A stretch of 54,601 bases of DNA from an uncultured Alphaproteobacteria bacterium (lineage in GTDB: Bacteria; Pseudomonadota; Alphaproteobacteria; CAAHEQ01; UBA3637): assembly GCA_949286245.1 (NCBI GenBank), contig CASECF010000076.1:1-54601 (forward strand). The letters run 5' to 3'. Under the pieces are notes generated by a model. It was given only the letters and a program-made list of their open reading frames with translations. It made no database searches and had not been told where the DNA came from. How positions within the stretch are numbered: position 1 is the first letter of the stretch; each line of letters starts with the position of its first letter. Positions 45,795-54,119 of the stretch are shown here, one piece after another. The position numbers were made by a program, and so were the translations under genes.

Positions 45795-46904
45795 ATGGGA
45801 AAAAAACAACCAGATAATCCTCTAAAAAAGTATGATTTTTCACCAATAAAGATGAGAAAACCTTCTATTCTTAAATCGGGTGATCTGGTTGCTCTCACTT
45901 CTCATTCAAACGGAACCGCTTATATCTATCCCAATAGATATCAAATAGGGAAGCGGCAATTAGAAGAAGCTTTTCATCTCCGAACAATCGAAACGCCTAA
46001 CGCACTTTTACCACCGGAAGAGTTATATAATTCTCCTCAAAAAAGAGCAGACGACATTCACTGGGCTCTTAAAAATCCAAATGTAAAAGCTATTTTTTCA
46101 ATTATCGGAGGCGATGATGCCGTTCGTCTTATTCCCTATTTAGATTTTGACCTGATCCGAAAACATCCCAAAATTTTTCTGGGTTATTCCGATGCAACCG
46201 TTTTACACTTTGCTTTTATGAAAGCCGGTATCGTTTCAATTTACGGTCCGAGCATTTTATCCGGCTTTGCCGAAAACGGCGGACTTTTCCCCTATATGAG
46301 AAAAGCTGTTCAGAATATCCTTTTTTCTGACAAACCCATTGGGAATCTAGTCCCCAATTTAGATGGTTGGACCGACGAACTACTCAACTGGGGAAATCCT
46401 TCAACCCAACAACTTCGCAGAACACTCAAACCATCGAGCGGATACCGTTTTTTAAACAGTCAAAAAATAGCCTGTGGCAGGCTTATCGGCGGATGTATAG
46501 AAGTTTTGGATATGCTGAAAGGAAGCGCCGTCTGGCCCTCACCCACACAATGGGACGGATGCATTTTCTTTTTTGAAATTTCCGAAGAGACACCACCTCC
46601 TCGTTGGCTTCTTTATCAATTGCGTAATTATGCTGCAATGGGTATTCTCAAAAGAATGAATGGGATTTTATTTGGTCGTGTTGGATTCGTTTCTGAAGAG
46701 AAAAATCACGAATATGAAAAAATGATTCTCAAAGTTTTACAAGAAGAGAATTTAGATATTCCAGTTGTTTCAAATATGGATTTTGGTCATACCGAGCCTC
46801 AGGGATGTATTCCATATGGTGTCTCGTGTCAAATCAATCCGTTGGAACAAACAGTCACCATAACCGAAAACGCACTTGAAAGGAATTTTAAAAGGAATTT
46901 CTAA
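45795..46904 (+). CDS. Peptidase S66 family protein, MccF-like
   Basis: A serine carboxypeptidase-fold protein of family S66. The family covers LD-carboxypeptidases of murein recycling and MccF, which cleaves processed microcin C. It has FSIIGGDDAVRLIPYLDFD, the nucleophile in GYSD (Ser132), a Glu (FFFE, Glu261) and a His (FGHTEP, His332), spaced as in MccF. No signal peptide, so it is cytoplasmic. MccF-type features (IIGGDD, GYSD, GRLIGGCIEVL) are clearer than LD-carboxypeptidase ones. The annotated ATG has no good ribosome-binding site; the ATG at 45852 is a possible start. A nucleotidase gene follows after one base. Confidence 0.85.
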   Translation: MGKKQPDNPLKKYDFSPIKMRKPSILKSGDLVALTSHSNGTAYIYPNRYQIGKRQLEEAFHLRTIETPNALLPPEELYNSPQKRADDIHWALKNPNVKAIFSIIGGDDAVRLIPYLDFDLIRKHPKIFLGYSDATVLHFAFMKAGIVSIYGPSILSGFAENGGLFPYMRKAVQNILFSDKPIGNLVPNLDGWTDELLNWGNPSTQQLRRTLKPSSGYRFLNSQKIACGRLIGGCIEVLDMLKGSAVWPSPTQWDGCIFFFEISEETPPPRWLLYQLRNYAAMGILKRMNGILFGRVGFVSEEKNHEYEKMILKVLQEENLDIPVVSNMDFGHTEPQGCIPYGVSCQINPLEQTVTITENALERNFKRNF

Positions 46905-46905
46905 G

Positions 46906-47361
46906 ATGATTTTTTGTGATTTAGACGGTGTATTAGCTAACTTTGATGAATGCTTTCGAAAATGGTATGGTGTTCGTCCGGATGAAATTTCTCGACTTGA
47001 ATTATGGGAAAAGGTTCAAGAAACACCTTATTATTGGGAGCGATTGGAGTTAATCGCTGATGCGCCGGTCTTAATTGATTATCTAAATAAATTTGACTAT
47101 CAGATTCTGACAGGTTTACCCAAAATCGGATACGAAAGCGCCGAGAGGCAAAAAAAGAAATGGGTTCAAAATCACTTAGGAGATCGTCCCGTTATTTGCT
47201 GTTTGAGTAAAGATAAACCTCTTTTTGGACAACCGGGGGATATACTGATTGACGATTACCAACCTAATATCAAAGCATGGAACAAAATGGGCGGTATCGG
47301 AATTTTACATCAATCAGCTCAAGAAACAATTAACATCCTCAACAAACTTAATATTAAGTAG
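46906..47361 (+). CDS. HAD-superfamily 5'-nucleotidase-like protein
   Basis: A 151-residue protein of the HAD superfamily, most like the NT5C/deoxyribonucleotidase type. It starts MIFCDLDGVLANFDECF with the catalytic DxD (Asp5 and Asp7), has ILTGLPK with a Thr in motif II, and ends with DILIDDYQPNIKAW containing the acidic motif. The ATG at 46906 follows AAAGGA; the MccF-like gene stops just before it, so the two are cotranscribed. Likely substrate is a (deoxy)nucleoside monophosphate, but the sequence does not fix it. Confidence 0.85.
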   Translation: MIFCDLDGVLANFDECFRKWYGVRPDEISRLELWEKVQETPYYWERLELIADAPVLIDYLNKFDYQILTGLPKIGYESAERQKKKWVQNHLGDRPVICCLSKDKPLFGQPGDILIDDYQPNIKAWNKMGGIGILHQSAQETINILNKLNIK

Positions 47362-47434
47362 ACCTGTTTATAACATCTGACAAACCACTACCCACCTGCA
47401 TATATTTGCACCGAGACACTCCGCAAAAGTACTT

Positions 47435-49360
47435 TTAGGGCTCTTTTGTTTCCTTTAAAATCTGATGATAACGTCCATCCGGCTCTTTTTTAAATTCTTC
47501 CTGACCGAATCGATCCCATTTTAAAATCAGCATATTTTCATCAAATCGGATAACCGTTGCAAAATCTTTATATCCTGTATCTAACAAGCGATAGACCCGA
47601 TAAGGAGCGTTATGGACTAATTCAGCTCGCCAATAGCGATGTGTGATCGGAATAACAACCGGCTTAAATCCGGTATTAACAGGCAATAGATCAGGCTGAT
47701 ACTCTAAAATTCTATAGTCATCTATTTTTTGAATACGCTCTCTCAATTTTTGAACTGCCGGATTAATTTGAGCGGCGGCATTAATTTTTTCCATTACATC
47801 ATCGTCAATGACATAGAAATAGGAAGGATCTACGACATATCCGGATAAAAGCTCATCCCTTGTTTTATTGACTAAGTCATTTGTCTGTTTAGATGCTCTG
47901 TTTAAGAAGCCATAATTAACATTTTTATGATTTTTAAGAGCCCATCTCCACATATCTCGATAATTTTGATTATGCGAGAAAATAAAGATGTTTTGATATT
48001 GTTGATTCAAGCGATTCCATTCCGGAGATTTAAAATTAAATGTTGCCGGTTTTGTTGTCTCAACAAACTCTTTTTTCATTTGAAAAGTCGGGACTAAATC
48101 CCAAATCTGGATACACAAAAACAAAGGAAGTAAAAAATAAACAGCTTTCGGATAAACATCTTTCAATGTTTTAATTAAGAAGAAAGCCAACAAATACCAG
48201 ATTGGCCAAAAGAAACGCCCTGAATATCGAAATACACTTCCCAACCATTCAATAAACTCTCCCGGCTTATAATCCAGAAGAACCGTTGTCCCATATTTTA
48301 TTTGTGGAGATAATGCGAATAAGATAAATCCGATCAAAAGCAAGGCTAACATAGCATGTTTTTTTAAATTTTCTCGCGAAAATAAATCTTTGACCTGATA
48401 AATCAACAAGAGGAGCATCAAAAGGAGACCAAATCCGAAATAATTATCCGCATCAAAATCGGCTTTAGGCGTTAATGAGTTAAACACCTGTGATCGGCTC
48501 CAAAAAGGATTAAAAAGAGCCGTTAAGTTCAAACTTAATAAACGCCATCCTCCACTCGTCAGAATCTGCCCTTTTGTTAACATACCCAACAAATAGAACC
48601 AAAATACAAAAACAAATCCCAAAAAGAGCATTCCTTTTATCAGAGTCTTAATTGAGACTTCTTTTTCTACAAAAACCTTTTGATAAAACAATAAGAAGAA
48701 AAAGCCACTAATCATCGGCAAAAAATAAGGGCATGTTAAAAGAGCCATAGTTTCTAAAATACCCATATAAATCCAATCTCTGAAACACAACCGATTTTTG
48801 AAATACATCAAAATAGAAAACAATAAAATAAAGTGAGCCATCAAATTGATATGCACAAAAACACGCATATACATGATCGGGGCCGTCACAAAGAAAAAGG
48901 CGGCACACATAATCAAGAATTTACTTTTAAAAATCAGTCGGAAAATCAAAACAGAAACGACGGCCTGAAGGGTATAACAAATCAACATCCAAATTCCGAC
49001 AAATTGCACATCGGCAGCCAATCCGAAAAATTTATGAAAGATCTTAAAAATAAGAGAAAGCAATGGGCTTCCATCCGTTCCATGGACAGAAATACCAAAA
49101 GGATAAGCCAAATTCATATGTGTAAAAATCGGCCATCGCCACTCATCCAATCGATAGAAAACACTTCCTAAGTAGGAGACAGTAAAATCTCCCCCCTTGA
49201 CAACTAAATCCGTATTGTAAACATTTAGAGTTTCGAATCCGAATAAAAACAAAAAAGCACAAAACGTTGCCATCAGAACAGCAATAAAATCACTGTTATC
49301 ATATAACTTTGGAAACCGGTTTTGAAATTGATTAAAAAATTTTTCAATACTTTTAAACAT
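47435..49360 (-). CDS. Multispanning membrane glycosyltransferase-like protein (GT-C, DUF6311-like)
   Basis: A 641-residue inner-membrane protein with about eleven membrane segments in the first 420 residues and a C-terminal soluble part. The pattern (GGDFTVSYLGSVFYRLDEWRWPIF, PFGISVHGTDGSPLLSLIFK) fits the DUF6311/GT-C class, which uses lipid-linked sugars on the periplasmic side. It lies 21 bases after a GtrB-type gene, which would supply the lipid-linked sugar. Acceptor unknown. Confidence 0.8.
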   Translation of the reverse strand: MFKSIEKFFNQFQNRFPKLYDNSDFIAVLMATFCAFLFLFGFETLNVYNTDLVVKGGDFTVSYLGSVFYRLDEWRWPIFTHMNLAYPFGISVHGTDGSPLLSLIFKIFHKFFGLAADVQFVGIWMLICYTLQAVVSVLIFRLIFKSKFLIMCAAFFFVTAPIMYMRVFVHINLMAHFILLFSILMYFKNRLCFRDWIYMGILETMALLTCPYFLPMISGFFFLLFYQKVFVEKEVSIKTLIKGMLFLGFVFVFWFYLLGMLTKGQILTSGGWRLLSLNLTALFNPFWSRSQVFNSLTPKADFDADNYFGFGLLLMLLLLIYQVKDLFSRENLKKHAMLALLLIGFILFALSPQIKYGTTVLLDYKPGEFIEWLGSVFRYSGRFFWPIWYLLAFFLIKTLKDVYPKAVYFLLPLFLCIQIWDLVPTFQMKKEFVETTKPATFNFKSPEWNRLNQQYQNIFIFSHNQNYRDMWRWALKNHKNVNYGFLNRASKQTNDLVNKTRDELLSGYVVDPSYFYVIDDDVMEKINAAAQINPAVQKLRERIQKIDDYRILEYQPDLLPVNTGFKPVVIPITHRYWRAELVHNAPYRVYRLLDTGYKDFATVIRFDENMLILKWDRFGQEEFKKEPDGRYHQILKETKEP

Positions 49361-49381
49361 GGATAACCTACATTTTCTATG

Positions 49382-50326
49382 TTAAAAACGGACTTTGTTT
49401 TCAAAAGAGTTCTCTTCAATGATGTACAGTGGTCTTTTTTTAGTTTCAATAAAAATCAGACCGATATACTCTCCGATAATTCCCATAACGAAGAGTTGAA
49501 CACCGCCCAAAATCAAAAGGACGCTCATAATGGAAGCCCAACCGGAGATCACGGCACCATTCCATAACTTCATATAAAGGACATAAGTCGTAAACAAGCA
49601 TCCTAAAAAAGCTGTTATTACGCCCAAATAAGTGGCAATTCGCAATGGTTTGACACTAAATGAAACTGCTCCTACAAAAGCCAGTGCCAACATTTTTCGA
49701 ATTGTATAATGACTGTTTCCTGACAATCTTTTATTCGGTGTATAAACTAACGCCTTTTGTTTAAAACCGAGCCAAAAAATCATACCTCTTAAAAACAATG
49801 TTTTTTCATTAAGGTCTCGAACGGCATGAACCACTTTACGATCCAACAGACGGAAATCGGCCGTTCCGGAAGGTAATTTCAGTCCCGAAAAAAAACGAAA
49901 AACAAAATAATAGCAACGGGAACATAATTTCTTAATAAAAGACTGATTTTCCGAATCTTGTCGTATGGTATAGACAACATCATTCCCCTCCTCCCATAAC
50001 TCCACCATTTTGGGTATCAAATGAGGTGGGTGTTGCATATCGGCATCCATTGAAACAACACAATCGCCCGTTGCAAAATCCAGACCGGCTTTTAAAGCGA
50101 CCTGATGACCAAAATTGCGAGAAAAAGAAATAAATTGTATTTTTTTATCTTTTTTATTGAGTTCTCGGCATTTTTCCAATGTTAAATCCGTAGAACCATC
50201 ATTAACGAAAATAATTTCATAATCGTGATACTGTTTAAGAAGAGGCAATAAAGCCTCAGCTAACGGGGTAAGATTCTTTTCCTCGTTATATGCCGGTACA
50301 ACAATCGAAACTTTAAATTTTTTCAT
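49382..50326 (-). CDS. GtrB-type bactoprenol glycosyltransferase
   Basis: A 314-residue family-2 glycosyltransferase with two C-terminal membrane segments, as in GtrB/DPM1-like enzymes that put a sugar on undecaprenyl phosphate. It begins VSIVVPAYNEEKNLTPL, has FVNDGSTDLT, the DXD motif in VSMDADMQHPP, and the LRGMIFWLGFKQ element, then membrane segments near residues 225-290. The next gene is the GT-C partner. A GtrA flippase gene is not visible. Confidence 0.9.
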   Translation of the reverse strand: MKKFKVSIVVPAYNEEKNLTPLAEALLPLLKQYHDYEIIFVNDGSTDLTLEKCRELNKKDKKIQFISFSRNFGHQVALKAGLDFATGDCVVSMDADMQHPPHLIPKMVELWEEGNDVVYTIRQDSENQSFIKKLCSRCYYFVFRFFSGLKLPSGTADFRLLDRKVVHAVRDLNEKTLFLRGMIFWLGFKQKALVYTPNKRLSGNSHYTIRKMLALAFVGAVSFSVKPLRIATYLGVITAFLGCLFTTYVLYMKLWNGAVISGWASIMSVLLILGGVQLFVMGIIGEYIGLIFIETKKRPLYIIEENSFENKVRF

Positions 50327-50401
50327 AAATTATTTTCGTTCAACAAAGATAAGCAGGCAAGGCTCAATCAAAAAATCATCTTTCTAAAAAAAGAAAACAA
50401 A

Positions 50402-50433
50402 TTTAAAATGGCCTGACAACAGACCATTTTAAA
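50402..50433 (-). terminator. Terminator of the ferredoxin gene
   Basis: On the minus strand TTTAAAATGGTCTG, loop TTGT, CAGGCCATTTTAAA, a 14-bp stem with one U-G pair, then ATTTGTTTT. It separates the ferredoxin from the glycosyltransferase pair. Confidence 0.7.
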
Positions 50434-50438
50434 CTCCG

Positions 50439-50672
50439 CTAAGCTGCCGGCCACTCTTTCGCATGTTCAGCATTAAATTGAATCCATTTTTCATCTGCCT
50501 CATCCGAAGAAGAAATGGCGCCCTGTGGACATTCGGAAATACATACGCCGCAATCGATACAGGTATCCGGATCAACAACGACCTGTTTCTCTCCTTCATG
50601 GAAAGCCGCAACGGGACAAACCTCAACGCAACTTTTACATAACACACAAGAATCATTAACAACTGATGGCAT
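50439..50672 (-). CDS. 2[4Fe-4S] ferredoxin
   Basis: A 77-residue ferredoxin with two clusters: Cys9, Cys12, Cys15, Cys19 (CVLCKSCVEVCP) and Cys38, Cys41, Cys44, Cys48 (CIDCGVCISECP), each in the CxxCxxCxxxCP form, and a short C-terminal helix. It carries electrons at low potential in the cytoplasm. It has its own promoter, an AAGGAGG site and a terminator, so it is a single-gene unit. Its partner is unknown. Confidence 0.95.
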   Translation of the reverse strand: MPSVVNDSCVLCKSCVEVCPVAAFHEGEKQVVVDPDTCIDCGVCISECPQGAISSSDEADEKWIQFNAEHAKEWPAA

Positions 50673-50710
50673 TTTATCCTCCTTTTTCTTTCAGTTAAAA
50701 TAACGGATTC

Positions 50711-50738
50711 AATATATCAAATTTTATCAAAATAGCAA
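50711..50738 (-). promoter_or_regulatory. Promoter of the ferredoxin gene
   Basis: On the minus strand TTGCTA (50738-50733), 16 bp, TATATT (50716-50711). Confidence 0.6.
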
Positions 50739-50749
50739 GTATAATCTCA

Positions 50750-50770
50750 AAAATTATTTTTTATAATTTT
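50750..50770 (-). terminator. Possible AT-only terminator of the VirB8-like operon
   Basis: AAAATTAT, five A, ATAATTTT then T on the minus strand, just after the stop of the VirB8-like gene. All A-T pairs, so weak. Confidence 0.3.
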
Positions 50771-50772
50771 CA

Positions 50773-51603
50773 TTAGAGATCCGGTTTTAAAACTCGCGGC
50801 ACATCCCAAAAAGTTTCTTCCGGATGGATGGGTACATATAGAATATTATATGAATAGACCATGAGGCCCAATGGATTAGCCGGCGTCTTATTATTATTGA
50901 AGCTGGCTCTTAACAACACTTTATAGCGATTTCTTTTAAAGGCATGAGTTTCCTTACATGCCAAACACTCTTTGGAATTATCCTGACAATTTCCGCAAAT
51001 CGGATCAAACGGATCCGGAATCGGCAAATCAAATGTATCAAACACACCCTCCCACAAAGTACCCTGTACACGTTTAAATTCATACAAGTGAACATCTCTG
51101 ACAAACCCATTTGCTCTTGATGCTCGATAAGCAGCATCAGCTTCACTTCTGAAAGGTTGATAAATAGAAGAATAATGTGAAAATTGTGCAATCGGCCCCC
51201 CCACATCCCACATGGACTGCATATAGGAATTATCCCAAACAATACGGTGTCGATTATAGATATAGTCTCTTAATAAAGACTCCATCATCAATTCTAAAGC
51301 GTCTATTCTTCTTTGAGCATGTTCCGATGGGACAAGGACCTTTCGTCCCGAATCGATCGAAAATAAATTAACAACTCGATTATTGGCAATAGAAACATCC
51401 ACCCGTTCGGCAAAATAGATATACAGTCCGCCGATAGCAATCATAAAGCCGATACTGATTAAAATAAAGATAGCCAAAACGCGCGATGTTTTCATATAAC
51501 GTCGTTCCGGCAAGGCGCGGACCTGCATATGTTCCGGATAAACGCCAAGAACATCGGGAGAGTTGTGTTTTTTAGGACTGAAAAAGGATTTGATAGAGAA
51601 CAT
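50773..51603 (-). CDS. VirB8/DotI-type secretion protein
   Basis: A 276-residue bitopic inner-membrane protein: a cytoplasmic N-terminus of 40 residues, a membrane segment (VLAIFILISIGFMIAIGGLY, 42-61) and a periplasmic domain. The LLRDYIYNRHRI helix, the GGPIAQFSHYSS turn and the NPLGLMVYSYNILYVPIHPE end match the NTF2-like VirB8 family, which scaffolds type IV secretion. Four cysteines (CGNCQDNSKECLAC) form an unusual insert. It follows the chorismate-mutase-like gene by ten bases. No other secretion component is next to it. Confidence 0.72.
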   Translation of the reverse strand: MFSIKSFFSPKKHNSPDVLGVYPEHMQVRALPERRYMKTSRVLAIFILISIGFMIAIGGLYIYFAERVDVSIANNRVVNLFSIDSGRKVLVPSEHAQRRIDALELMMESLLRDYIYNRHRIVWDNSYMQSMWDVGGPIAQFSHYSSIYQPFRSEADAAYRASRANGFVRDVHLYEFKRVQGTLWEGVFDTFDLPIPDPFDPICGNCQDNSKECLACKETHAFKRNRYKVLLRASFNNNKTPANPLGLMVYSYNILYVPIHPEETFWDVPRVLKPDL

Positions 51604-51613
51604 ATTATCGCTC

Positions 51614-52471
51614 CTATTGATTTTTTAAGATCTGTTGTGTTGCATAACCACCAATTCTTCTAATCATCTGAATATTTTTTTCATATAATGATTGAAGCAA
51701 AATCATACGATCTTCTTCCAATGTAATATACCCTTCAAGCTCTACGGCAAACAAATAAATTCGAGACAAATGATAAGCCGGCCAAACTTGCGTGACACGG
51801 AATCCGACATTTTCAAAAATGTATTTCAAAGAGCCGATACTGGTTGTGACAGACATTTCAATTGCGATTAAAGAACGATCATTTCCCGTTGAGCGAGAGG
51901 GAGATTTACTTACAACAAATCCCTCATTTTGAACCACATCATCGATGTTTTTTATAAAGGGAAGTTTGGCAACAATCATTAAATCCCGATGTTCTTTTGC
52001 TCCCAATCCGGTCCACCATGATTCTTCAGACTGTTCAAACAAGGGTAAAATAGCAGCTCCCACTTCCCCCACGTCTACTTTTTGCATGGCCTGACTAACA
52101 CTGACACAAGAAAAATATCGGCAATTTGTTCCGAAATAATCTTTAGCTAAATCGATCATCTCACGCGATCGTTCTTTTGTATAAACGGCGATCGAAAAGG
52201 GTTTAACGATTTGCTCACAAACAGAAAGGATCTCACGCCATATTTTCACCAAAACGCCATCTCCCATAATGCCTTTACTCTTTTTTAAAAGCATCCGAAT
52301 AGCCATGGCCTCCTCATCCGGATTGTATGCGACTTGCTTTGAAGACAAATCCAAAAGAGAAGCTCTTTTTTTAGCAAGTGAAAATCTCTTTTCCAGAAGC
52401 TTTAAAATATCCTGATCTATAAGTTCTATTTTATCGAGAAGAGCATGAAGATCCTTCGGAGAAGCTACCAT
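51614..52471 (-). CDS. Chorismate mutase/prephenate dehydratase-like protein with altered catalytic residues
   Basis: A 285-residue protein with the layout of the P-protein: an AroQ-type helical domain (1-100), a prephenate-dehydratase-like domain (100-200), and an ACT domain (200-285, ending IYLFAVELEGYITLEEDRMILL and RRIGGYA). By alignment with E. coli chorismate mutase, Arg11 is Leu12, Lys39 is Leu and Arg51 is Asp, while Arg28 is kept (Arg29). The TRF motif of the dehydratase is absent (SPSRSTGNDRSL instead). So it may not catalyse either step, or may have a different substrate. It is the second gene after the lipoprotein (stop and start abut). Confidence 0.75.
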   Translation of the reverse strand: MVASPKDLHALLDKIELIDQDILKLLEKRFSLAKKRASLLDLSSKQVAYNPDEEAMAIRMLLKKSKGIMGDGVLVKIWREILSVCEQIVKPFSIAVYTKERSREMIDLAKDYFGTNCRYFSCVSVSQAMQKVDVGEVGAAILPLFEQSEESWWTGLGAKEHRDLMIVAKLPFIKNIDDVVQNEGFVVSKSPSRSTGNDRSLIAIEMSVTTSIGSLKYIFENVGFRVTQVWPAYHLSRIYLFAVELEGYITLEEDRMILLQSLYEKNIQMIRRIGGYATQQILKNQ

Positions 52472-52921
52472 TTAATAACCTCGACTATTTTTAGCCACGG
52501 AAATATCAAAAATCACATCCGTTCCACTCACTTTAGTTGAGGATAACGATATGGTTGCGATTCGAGTATCTTTTGAGAATGTCAGATAGCTATTGATCGA
52601 GCGAATAGCAGTTAACTCTTTCCAACCGAATTTAGGCATTTCCTGCATATAAAAATCAAACATATTTGCTTGATTATAGGGGGCATTAAAAGCCAAACGA
52701 CCAATTAATGGTTCGTTTCCGAACATCAATGTTTTTTCTAAATCCATTGTTGCCTTTTCAGGAATAGGAATTTCTCTAAATTGAGCGAAATTCGGTTTAG
52801 ATTGCATTGTTCCATTCTCAAATGTTTTCTCTGACTTAAAAGACGGTTGTAATTCTTCATAATTACAAGCGGTTAAAAATCCCATAAATAAAAAAAGTGC
52901 AAGAAAAAATGACTGTTTCAT
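52472..52921 (-). CDS. Uncharacterised lipoprotein
   Basis: A 149-residue lipoprotein: signal LALFLFMGFLTAC with lipobox LTAC, cut before Cys19. The mature part has REIPIPEKATMDLEKTLMFGNEPLIGRL and NMFDFYMQEMPKFGWKELTAI, a pattern seen in small envelope lipoproteins of alphaproteobacteria, but I do not recognise a named family. It is the first gene of an operon with the chorismate-mutase-like and VirB8-like genes, with its own promoter (52949-52977). A role in a secretion or envelope complex is possible. Confidence 0.78.
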   Translation of the reverse strand: MKQSFFLALFLFMGFLTACNYEELQPSFKSEKTFENGTMQSKPNFAQFREIPIPEKATMDLEKTLMFGNEPLIGRLAFNAPYNQANMFDFYMQEMPKFGWKELTAIRSINSYLTFSKDTRIATISLSSTKVSGTDVIFDISVAKNSRGY

Positions 52922-52948
52922 AACAAGACCCTTTCACATGATTTTCAA

Positions 52949-52977
52949 ATCATAGAATAAAGCAAATAAAAAAGCAA
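52949..52977 (-). promoter_or_regulatory. Promoter of the lipoprotein operon
   Basis: On the minus strand TTGCTT (52977-52972), 17 bp, TATGAT (52954-52949), about 28 bases before the ATG. Confidence 0.65.
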
Positions 52978-53465
52978 GTATATATCTCCTAAAAGAATTA
53001 GAAAGAACAGGTATTTTATTAAAAATAGAGGAAGGAATGGGAAATAGGAACAGTAGAAAAGATATGTGATCGGGAATAATTTTTTTACTCAATCAATGAA
53101 ATGGAGAAATTTATCATAAAGGGTTTTAAATTTTTCATTAAAAAAGGGAAATACGTAAAAAATCGTAATGTTAAGAAAGAAAAAATCAGCTTGACCAGCA
53201 GGAGATAAAATTCTTAAAAGAATAAAACTTTAGATAATAGATGAAAGATTATTAAGACTAGGAAAAAAAGTTTTGAGGATCAGGAGGAATTAAGCTCAAA
53301 ATAAAAAGGGACTTCACAAGATTATCATTTGTTAGTTAAAACTATACAAGAATTTAAATTTTGAACATTCAAATTACCAACAATTTACAAAAAATACACT
53401 TGTTTTCTATACACTCTCTCAACCTATTCCCATAAATATTTTAATCACATCAACTCACCCTCATC

Positions 53466-53497
53466 AAAAAAGCGTCCGAAGACTTCTTCGGGGGCTT
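53466..53497 (-). terminator. Terminator after the gene remnant
   Basis: On the minus strand CCCCGAAGA, loop AG, TCTTCGG, AC, GC then six T. The core CCGAAGACTTCTTCGG is a perfect palindrome. It follows the remnant's stop codon by 17 bases. Confidence 0.75.
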
Positions 53498-53514
53498 TAA
53501 AACATGATACAACA

Positions 53515-53745
53515 TTAATATCTATAAAAATTTAAAATAAAAGATATATAAGAAGGATCTCTAAAATCGCCTATAAACTTATTTCCGGCAATTGATTTAA
53601 TGGCCTTAAAAGTTCCTTCACTGAGATTGCGTCCCCAAACAACCACCTCGCCATCTTGATATCCCCTCATACCCCATGCCCCACCAACATCTTGGCTACT
53701 GGTCGCTTCACTCAATCCACCCGTTAAATACCCAATATCTAAATA
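53515..53745 (-). pseudogene. C-terminal remnant of a secreted-type protein
   Basis: The minus strand is open from a TGA at 53746-53748 to the stop at 53515, but the only start-like codon is a TTG (53715) with no ribosome-binding site. The product reads DIGYLTGGLSEATSSQDVGG, then WGMRGYQDGEVVVWGRNLSEG. The VVVWG and FKAI-type end is weakly similar to the lectin-like end of the pilin-like protein (FWTNERKG...AIVVYGEEDEY). A proper terminator follows, so it looks like the 3' end of a former gene. The similarity is weak and by eye. Confidence 0.45.
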
Positions 53746-53907
53746 TCACTCCTCCATGAAGAAAAACTTAAATCAAAAACAAAAAACTATCCGGAGAAAA
53801 ATTAAAAAATAAATTAAAAATTGATTAAACAAAAACCGCTTCTTCAAGAGTAATTAAATTTCAAAACATATACTACCCCAAAAATAATCTTAAAGATTAA
53901 AATATAC

Positions 53908-53935
53908 AAAAAGAGATCCGCTTCAACGGATCTCG
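53908..53935 (-). terminator. Terminator of the rRNA operon
   Basis: On the minus strand GAGATCCG, loop TTGAAG, CGGATCTC then five T, about 65 bases after the 5S gene. Confidence 0.85.
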
Positions 53936-54000
53936 AAAGGAGGCAATATGAAGATGATAAAAGAATAAACAAGAAGCATAACGATAAGGAGTATATAGAA

Positions 54001-54119
54001 GGTCTGGCAGTGACCTACTCTTCCACAGCTTAAGCTGAAGTACCATTGGCGCAGAACAGTTTCACGGCCGAGTTCGGAATGGGATCGGGTGGGACCTGTC
54101 CGCAATAGCCACCAGACCA
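54001..54119 (-). rRNA. rrf: 5S ribosomal RNA
   Basis: The minus strand reads GGTCTGGTGGCTATTGCGG at the 5' end, then CCCGATCCCATTCCGAACTC (the conserved 5S loop) and ends CACTGCCAGACC, which pairs with the 5' end as helix I. The length is about 118-119 bases. A terminator follows. It lies about 95 bases after the 23S gene. Confidence 0.96.

Larger units (their letters stand above)
52922..53514. other. 590-bp gap without a supportable gene
   Basis: After the lipoprotein promoter (52949-52977) the sequence is very AT-rich and purine-skewed on the plus strand. No frame with a ribosome-binding site is visible. The terminator of the remnant gene (53466-53497) lies at its end. It may be decayed coding sequence, but I cannot identify a source. 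Confidence 0.5.
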
